From: Ailanthus altissimus
Lineage: Eukaryota > Streptophyta > Magnoliopsida > Sapindales > Simaroubaceae
Direction: 5' to 3'
Assembly (NCBI GenBank): GCA_946807835.1
Contig: OX327697.1
Location: 6,711,001 to 6,775,000 of the forward strand
DNA length: 64,000 nt
The notes under the pieces: model-generated
Told to the model about the DNA's origin: nothing
What the model saw: only the letters and a program-made list of their open reading frames with translations
Database searches by the model: none
Shown: positions 57,369 through 64,000 of the stretch, in pieces
Numbering within the stretch: the stretch's first letter is position 1
Layout of the letters: each line of letters opens with the position of its first letter
Made by a program: the position numbers and the translations under genes

Positions 57369-60300
57369 TCTCTATATTCATCAATAGTTTATGGCCCAAA
57401 ATCATTATTCATAATTTTAATAGCTATTGCAAATGAAAAAGTACCATCGACAATTATTTCATTACATTTTTAAATTTTTCCCGTGTAACCATAATATGTA
57501 TCATTTTCTTTATATTGAAATTTTGGTACCTTTATGGGGCTAATGTCTCTTTTAGGACTTTTGTCTCTTCAAGGACATGTGTTTCCTCTGGGACTAATAT
57601 CTCTTCTGAGACTTTTATCTCTTCCGGGACTTTTGTCTCTTCGAGGACTTATGTTTCTTCAGGAACTTATATCTCTTCAGGGACTTTTAATTCTTTTAAT
57701 GTTCAGTGATTTAGAGAATGTGAATTATTAGCTCGGGCATCATTTTCAATAGGATCCTGATTTTTCACTTTCTTCTTTCGCGGAATAATATATTTTCAAC
57801 AAGTGGTCTACTACACTTCTGGCATGCAACAGATGATTCATTAGCTATTTTTTGATTTGATTGTTCTATAAGAACAATCACTCGGGCTTATATATTAGTA
57901 GCTGGTATATATGACTTGGTTACAGCATTTTATAAATGCATCTAGTAATTCATTTAAAAATGAATAATCCTTCACACTTCATTTTCATATTAATTTGTGT
58001 AAAGATCCAAATAAGGCATGGTAGTTATTTTTAAGAAAGTTTATGCCTTACTGCGGAAGGCAATTTCTTTCCTTAATAATAGGAATATTGTTTCATCAAA
58101 ATAGCAATTCATAAATCATACAATAAACAGATCACTCATTAAGAGTTCAAGATACCTTATAATTGATGGTGAGTTAAAACCAACATAAATCTCCAAGACG
58201 TTGAAGTCTCATTTTAATGTATTATAGGAGTGCTATAGGTACATATATAGCACAACCATAGATACGCAAATAGGATACATTAGGTTGATGAGTAAGTACA
58301 AGTTATAATGGAGAATATTAATTATATGCAGTAGGCCTAAAACGAATTAATGTTGTAACATGCAAAATGGTATGACCCTATGCAAAAATTGATAATTATG
58401 TGCGCATCAATAAAGTTCAGGCAATTACCTAGAGCCGTTTAATTAATGATTCTGTTAATCTATTTTGTGTGTGAACATGTGGCACAAGATGTTCTATATC
58501 TATTCCTACTAATGTACAATAGTTATCAAATATTTTAGATGTAAACTCACTAACATTATCTAAACATATGGTCTTAATAGGTTATTTTGGAAATTATACC
58601 ATCAATTTATTGATTTATACTAGTAATCTAGTGAATGCAATATTTCGTGTAGACAGTAAATAAACATGTGACTATTGTGTAGATGAATCAATTAAAACCA
58701 TAAAGTAGTGAAAAGGTCCACTTTGTGGATGAATTAGTCCAAAGATATCTCCTTGGATACTTTGTAAAAATGATGGAGATTTTATACCAATCTTGGAAGG
58801 GGATGGTCTAATTACAAGTTTTCCTTGTAAGCAAGTAGTACAAATATTCTCATTAGGCAATAGAATCTTTAGGTTTTTTAATGCGTGCCCATAAGAATTT
58901 TCAATAATTCTACACATCCTTATTGATCTTTGATGACCAAGTCGATCATGCCATAATATAAATATTTTTGGATCACTATATTTCTAGTTTATTACTGTAT
59001 AGCTCTCAATTGAATTTATAATTGTATAATATAAACCAGGTGATGAGGTAGAAAGCTTTTAAAGTATGTATTTCTTGTTTGAGGCATTAGAAGTGATGAA
59101 GAGATATTCTACATTATTTCACTTAAGGTCTTAATGTGATATTCATTTCAGCGGATATCTTTAAAAAAGAACAGATTTCTTCTAGAACCGCTTGCATATA
59201 AAGCTTCACTTATATATAACTTTGTTCCAATTGCTAATAATATTATTTCTCTTCCAATGCCTTTAATCAGATCTGTAAGACCTATTATAATATTGACTTT
59301 TCCTTTAATTATTGTTTGTTTTGAGAAATATTTCTTATCTCGAAGTTAGTGTGCATAGTTGCGTTGTTAACTAAACATACATCCCTAAGTTTCCTCTCCA
59401 AACATTTATCCTTAAAAGTCATTCATTATATTAAATAAAATTCATATTAGACATTAGGATAATACATTATAGAAAGTTATATTTCATAGAAAATACATAA
59501 TCTTGAAAATATTAATTAAAATTTGATAATTTATGTTTCCTTCCTTTTTTCCAAAGAGATTACAGACATCTATATAAGTAAGATCTTCAGGATCTTGAGT
59601 CATCAATAAGATTTGTCTCTATATTTTATTTCTCTGCCTTATAGATGCCTCATAATGCACATATTAATAATAAGTATTTTGCATGATACTTAGGACATTT
59701 ATTCTCTTACCATTGTATTTGTCTTGGTGTTTATGCCATTTTTTAGTGTTCTTCCATTCTTTGATATTTTATGGCTTTATAAGGGCATTAATTGTACCTT
59801 TTCCATTCTCTACGATTACATCCAACTTTGTTATGAGTATTTGCATTCACTTCTGAGAACCAATTGGACGTGATGATTTTTCAACAAGAGCTCATTATTT
59901 TGTTCAACAAGTAGAAGACATTATAATAATTCTGAGTATTTTTAAATCTCTGTTCGTAATACTATTGCTACAAAACAACATTAGAGGCATGAAAAATAGA
60001 GAATGTCTTCTCTAAATATCTTATTACGTAACTTTCGCACTATATAATTTCAGTTGTGAAGTGGTTGTGATAAAAGTAGATTTGTATTTAACAATAATTC
60101 TAATATCATACAATCTCAAATTTATCCCCTCATGTCTTGCTCTTAGGAGAAACACATCATATCTTTCTTTTAAATTTTCCTAGAGGATCTACAGACCCTT
60201 AAATATCGAGCTTTCAATTTCTCAAATAGCTGATAACAGAGAAAAATCATAGTTCTTAACTTGTCTTGCAAAGACACATCATTTTCTTTTTCAATCATTT

Positions 60301-60420
60301 TTTTTAAACCATTAGTTTAGAGGTGCACTTAGCATCCAGTACCCATAATAGGTAAATTTTCAGAGGTATAGTGATTTGTAAATTTGTAAATAACATTTTC
60401 AAGGACTTTAAATATAAAAA
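57369..60420 (-). pseudogene. Host copia: gag, integrase and pol linker
   Basis: Minus-strand reading from the right: a poorly preserved gag (about 59700-60400), then GAG-pre-integrase and integrase N-terminus at 58672-58917 with ALKNLKILLPNENICTTCLQGKL and FLQSIQGDIFGLIHPQSGPF, which includes the first catalytic Asp of the DDE triad (QGDI). The integrase core continues to about 58150. A linker with hexapeptide repeats encoded at 57536-57700 follows, then the start of the RT region next to element B. Stops occur throughout. This half joins the part at 45267-46763. Confidence 0.85.
57536..57700 (-). repeat. 18-bp minisatellite in the host copia pol linker
   Basis: About eight units of the type GGGACTTTTGTCTCTTCA. 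On the minus strand they encode repeats like VPEEIS/VPEETK. Since the period is a multiple of three, the repeats stay in frame with pol. Confidence 0.85.
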
Positions 60421-60507
60421 AGGGAATTAAAATTAGTATGATGAAATGTAAATAGTATTCAACAAATTTATAATATATAACATAAATATTAAATATAATA
60501 TTTAGGA

Positions 60508-60705
60508 GGCATGACCTTCTATATACATAAAATAATCGCGATTATAAGGCAAGGCTCTCCATATATTAGTAGAATTGATGAGGCATAGCCTTTCATTAAT
60601 AATAATGAGGAGGTATAGCCTTCTATAAATTGGTAATAATAATGAATAGGCATGGCCTTCTATAAATTGATAATAATGAGAAGGCATAGCCTTCCATATA
60701 AATAA
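60508..60705. repeat. Degenerate minisatellite in the host copia leader
   Basis: Five units of roughly 40-50 bp carry AGGCATAGCCTTCTATAAAT or variants, followed by an AATAATAATGA-type spacer. The AAGGCATAGCCTT core is nearly palindromic. The array lies between the primer-binding site and the gag. Confidence 0.8.
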
Positions 60706-61066
60706 GTAATAAATTTAAAAATAATGATATAGAATTTCAAGTTCTCAATTAATGAGATTAATTATTAGAACTCCAGAGTCTAACTTATTGATTTGTTATG
60801 CAATCTTCAGGTTGCATATAGAATATTCAAAATTTAAAAAATAGACATAATATAAATACAAAATAACTGATACACAATATTATCCTTATTTTCTGATGTG
60901 GAAGATCCAAATAAATGGTAACCACAGTGTATACTTATAAGGATTATATTATACAATAATATAAACACAATACAAATAATAATTGAATATAAATGAAACA
61001 TATAGAAATAAAAAAATATAAAATAAAGTAAGTTAATAACTTAATATAAAATTTAAGAATTGAACT

Positions 61067-61090
61067 TACCTGGAAGTCGTGCTGATAATG
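61067..61090 (-). other. Putative primer-binding region of the host copia
   Basis: On the minus strand ATTATCAGCACGACTTCC follows the LTR end after a few bases. This is the usual location for priming in this copia group. The cognate tRNA was not determined. Confidence 0.5.
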
Positions 61091-61287
61091 TGTTATAAAT
61101 GATAAAAAGGAAAAACTAAAGATAACACAAGTAGTAAAAAAACCCTTGGAAAGTATTATAGAAATTATGAAAGTATTGGAAGTGAATGAATTACAAATGA
61201 GGTTGTACACATATTTATAGGTGAAGGAGGAGGGGTGGAATTCACCAAAATTCCCCTCCCACCGTATCAACAAACTGCCTCATAACA
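61091..61287 (-). repeat. Right (5') LTR of the host copia element
   Basis: 197 bp, plus-strand ends TGTTATAAAT and CATAACA, followed by AATTG, which is the target-site duplication. It aligns with 39340-39568. Confidence 0.9.
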
Positions 61288-61292
61288 AATTG

Positions 61293-61554
61293 ACTGATTT
61301 TGAAGCTTTAAAGTCTTATATATGATAGATGCTAATGTCATGGAATAAGAAATGGGTTAATTTTGCTTTACCCCTTTAAGAATTAACAAATATCAATTTA
61401 CCTTTACTTTTTTGCAACCACCCACCCTCTTTTATTTTATTGGCATGTCTTTAATGTGTCTCTATTTATTTTTTGTTAACTACGTTGTTAAATTCAACAT
61501 ACACAAACCATAGCTTATGATAGAAAGATTTTATTACCTAAGTTTATTCAAATG
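61293..61554. other. Non-coding DNA next to the host copia
   Basis: No gene is seen. It probably belongs to the CACTA remnant into which the copia element may have inserted. Confidence 0.4.
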
Positions 61555-61985
61555 CATATGATAAGATTTTTCAATCACAAACTTGTGATAGTTTCTGTTT
61601 TACCCATTTTGTGATAGAAAATTATATCACATACCAATGATACAAGTTCTATTTGGTATATGATGTGGCAGTAGCATGTGATAATTAAAGTTGAGGTGGC
61701 ATGCAAGGTGTCAACTAATGTGGCATTTGCCACGTGGAAAGTTCATATAATGTGGCAGTGACAACATGATAATTGCATGTGACGTGGCAATGACATGGTA
61801 GTTACGTGGCATTGATCATGACTAATGACTTGACTATGACAATATGAAAAGTGCATATGATGTGAAAAAAATACTATCATAAATTTATGATATAAACCAT
61901 TACTAAACTATGACATCTTATATTTCAAAAGCAAAATTATTGTCACAAATTTGTGACAGAAACTATCACAAATTATGACATTTAA
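61555..61985. repeat. CACTA-like subterminal repeats
   Basis: Short words TGTGATAG, TTGTGACAGAAACTATCACAAA, ATGTGGCA and GACGTGGCA recur in both orientations over some 430 bp. Dense short repeats near an element end are typical of CACTA (En/Spm) transposons. The CACTA terminal sequence itself was not found. Confidence 0.45.
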
Positions 61986-62735
61986 CATTTGAAAAGGTAT
62001 AATTAAATATATTTTTAATTCTGGTAGGTATAATATATATATATATTATTTTCCATTCACAAATAATTAATACCACTAAAATAATAAATTGATTCATAAC
62101 AATTAATAAATATATTGTACACAAGATATACTACATCCATTTGTAGTTGATCCAAACATTGAAAGTAAAGAAAAAATATTGGTAGCTCATCTCGAATCAT
62201 TCAACATAATGAAACAATAATCATTTAGCCAAATGTATTTAACATTATTTACATCTATTGGTGGCTACCTTTACACTTCATCTATCTCTATAATTGCTTG
62301 GCTTGTATCTTCTCTCGAAGGCCTTGATCCTTTGAAAAGATAACTTTACAAAGATATTAATAAAACAAGAAAATATAAATATAAAATTATAAGCTATTTG
62401 AGATGAAAAATACTTGAGCTTAGTAGAAATGAAAGTTGTCCACTTCACGCAAACATCGTTAATCTTAAGAGAAACATAAGTAAATCTACAAAACCCCATT
62501 CTCAACCAAATAGCATCTTATAGAAATATTGCCTAATAGAACCAACAATATACAATAATTAATATCAAATATATAAAATAAATCCAAACATAAGTGAAAA
62601 ATATGGTTAAAAAAATAGCAAACAATAAAAATCAATATGTTATTTTCTAACTTACTTTCATACTGATATATTATTAGTTCAGTAATATAACATCACAATC
62701 CAGTCATGTGTACATTATATTCTATTCATCATCCA
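61986..62735. other. Non-coding part of the CACTA remnant
   Basis: AT-rich, with a short frame at 62278-62505 (minus) that matches nothing known. Possibly introns or 3' sequence of the transposon gene. Confidence 0.35.
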
Positions 62736-63310
62736 TAACACAAGAATCAACACTGGGTTGTTCTTTTGTTATAGGTATTTGCCCCATTATATTATCAACC
62801 TCTTCAATTGTTGCATCCATTGCACTTCCTCTTTCAGGTAAGGAGTAAACAATTGTTAACCGTTTATCTTCTTAGTTAATAATAGAACACTTGCTTGAAT
62901 TGAAAAGCCAATATAAAGACGTTTGACTTATGATCCAAATGTTTTAGGTTGATAAGTATGAACCCAAGATCATCAACTTTCACATCACCTCTATTGTTAA
63001 TCCAATTACACTTGAAAACTGTAAGCTTGAACATATAATAATTAATATCACAAATCTCATCGATGACTTTGTAAAACAATAATTTTCCTTCTACGGGATT
63101 TTGATCCTTCGCACTAGCCACTTGCATTGTTTTTGCAACTAAACTAACACTACTATTTTAAGTAACCTAATTTTTTCCTTGGTTATATGCTAGAAAATGA
63201 TAACTATTAATTTTAAATGTTGGGTATTTAATGGCATTCGATCTCGGGCTTGATCCTCGTGATAAGCATTCAATAATATATGAGACAGACTCCTCATCCT
63301 TTATTTTGAA
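62736..63310 (-). pseudogene. CACTA transposon ORF remnant with DUF4216-like domain
   Basis: On the minus strand 62876-63127 encodes MQVASAKDQNPVEGKLLFYKVIDEIC, FKCNWINNRGDVKVDDLGFILINLKHL and ILAFQFKQVFYY. This is the pattern of the DUF4216 region found at the C-terminal side of plant CACTA (TNP2-type) transposase proteins. Upstream, 63190-63310 reads IECLSRGSS and INSYHFLAYNQGKN, which fits the preceding segment, with stops in between. Downstream an acidic tail follows. The reading is cut off at 63315 by repeat D3. No function remains. Confidence 0.7.
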
Positions 63311-63314
63311 ACTA

Positions 63315-64000
63315 TGTTATTTCTATGGGTACATGTGCAATGTGTTCATCAAGTTATAATATGCATGTCATACTTACAATAACGCAACGAAAATTGAAAT
63401 CTCATTTCTTAATTCGATAAAAACACTAAATTCAAGTTTCATTACACTAATGAGATTGAAAAATTACCTTTCAAGCCTTTGGAAATTTGTTCAAAAATTA
63501 GAGTCCACCTTGAAGCACATTCCATAGCAACTCTAGGATCCAACTTAGGTGGGCTTGAATCTCTAGAAAGATATATTTAATTTCCAGCAACACTGTTTAA
63601 CTCTTAAACACTTGAATTTTAACTCTTTAACCAATTTGAATTTGTTTCAAAATTAGTTTTATGGACTTTGCAACTCTTGCAAAACAAAGATAATTTCTAT
63701 TCTTTTGCTCTAATGGTCGATCATTTAAAAGAAAATGAAGAAGAAGATGATTTTGGCTCAACCCTTGAAACAAATCAAAATGCTCTCTCTATTTCTTCCC
63801 TAAGTGCTAAACAAAAGCATCCCTAAAATGAAAACCAATATATTCATTTTTATAAGCATTTCCTTTTTTAACATGAATGAATAACTACTATGCATAATGT
63901 CATGCCTCATTCCCTTTTGAGTTAATAATATTGATAATAATTCAAAAATCTTTTTTTGAATTATTAAATAGATCTTGTTTGTCTCACAAACAATGTCATT
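63315..64000 (-). repeat. Long LTR-like repeat, family D, copy 3 (runs off the window)
   Basis: It starts TGTTATTTC and shows the family landmark AACGCAACGAAAATTG about 75 bp in, as copies 1 and 2 do. It interrupts the CACTA coding remnant. The other end is outside the window. Confidence 0.65.

Larger units (their letters stand above)
39340..61287 (-). mobile_element. Host Ty1/copia element of a nested retrotransposon stack
   Basis: The LTRs at both ends begin TGTTATAAAT. The element is flanked by identical AATTG (39335-39339 and 61288-61292). On the minus strand the 5' LTR, primer-binding site, gag and integrase are on the right, and the RT end and RNase H on the left. The 22-kb span contains elements A and B, each with its own target duplication. 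Removing them leaves a host of about 5.9 kb. Similarity to copia pol continues in register across the B insertion point. The host is the oldest layer. Confidence 0.9.

Noticed and set aside
57515..57731. Plus-strand repetitive frames (SSGTFVSSRTYVSSGT-like)
   Set aside because: They are the complement of the in-frame minisatellite of the minus-strand copia linker.

Overview
The window is AT-rich nuclear DNA from a flowering plant. It has one well-supported protein-coding gene with spliced introns, and otherwise mostly decayed transposable elements of typical plant families: Ty1/copia, Athila/Tat-like Ty3/gypsy, a Mutator-like element with an Ulp1 domain, CACTA, and hAT-like and foldback/MITE elements. 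The gene structure and element families suggest a eudicot. The species cannot be named from the sequence alone.

Layout. About 0.87-5.87 kb is a decayed copia element on the minus strand with both LTRs. 6.35-8.75 kb is a long LTR-like repeat (family D); related copies lie at 54.3-56.3 kb and from 63.3 kb to the window end. 9-17 kb has no gene but holds foldback elements, a TRIM-like small retroelement with an extra tandem LTR, a 1.4-kb A-rich degenerate repeat field and a 72-nt tRNA-Pro-like pseudogene. 17.6-21.3 kb is a second, plus-strand copia wreck. 21.4-25.5 kb holds an Ulp1 (C48) protease pseudogene facing a MULE transposase pseudogene. 26-29.8 kb is non-coding apart from a SINE-like segment.

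The gene is on the minus strand, from about 37.6 kb (5' UTR) to 29.97 kb (stop). Seven coding exons keep phase and give a 718-residue nuclear-type RNA-binding protein with five KH domains and a Q/S/Y-rich C-terminal tail of seven 10-residue repeats. Its 5' UTR has its own intron and a 15-codon upstream ORF. Intron 1 carries a MITE with a perfect 10-bp target duplication, and intron 6 carries a 161-bp tandem duplication.

The most striking region is 39.3-61.3 kb, a nested stack of LTR retrotransposons resolved by exact 5-bp target-site duplications. A copia element (39340-61287, TSD AATTG, minus) was hit by two non-autonomous Athila-like gag-protease elements: A (39834-45261, TSD TCGTC, plus) and B (46769-57363, TSD GTCTT, minus). 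B was in turn hit by a solo LTR of family A (52763-54146, TSD GTTCT) and by a truncated family D LTR. The family A LTR carries, directly upstream of its TATA box, a dense array of a GC-rich motif (CGCCCCAGCG and the near-palindromic CCGCTCCAGCGG) in an otherwise AT-rich element. The motif recurs in the internal 3' region just after the gag stop. I rate this the best candidate for an undescribed cis-acting system in the window. To the right lies a CACTA remnant (subterminal repeats plus a DUF4216-like coding fragment), itself interrupted by another family D LTR.
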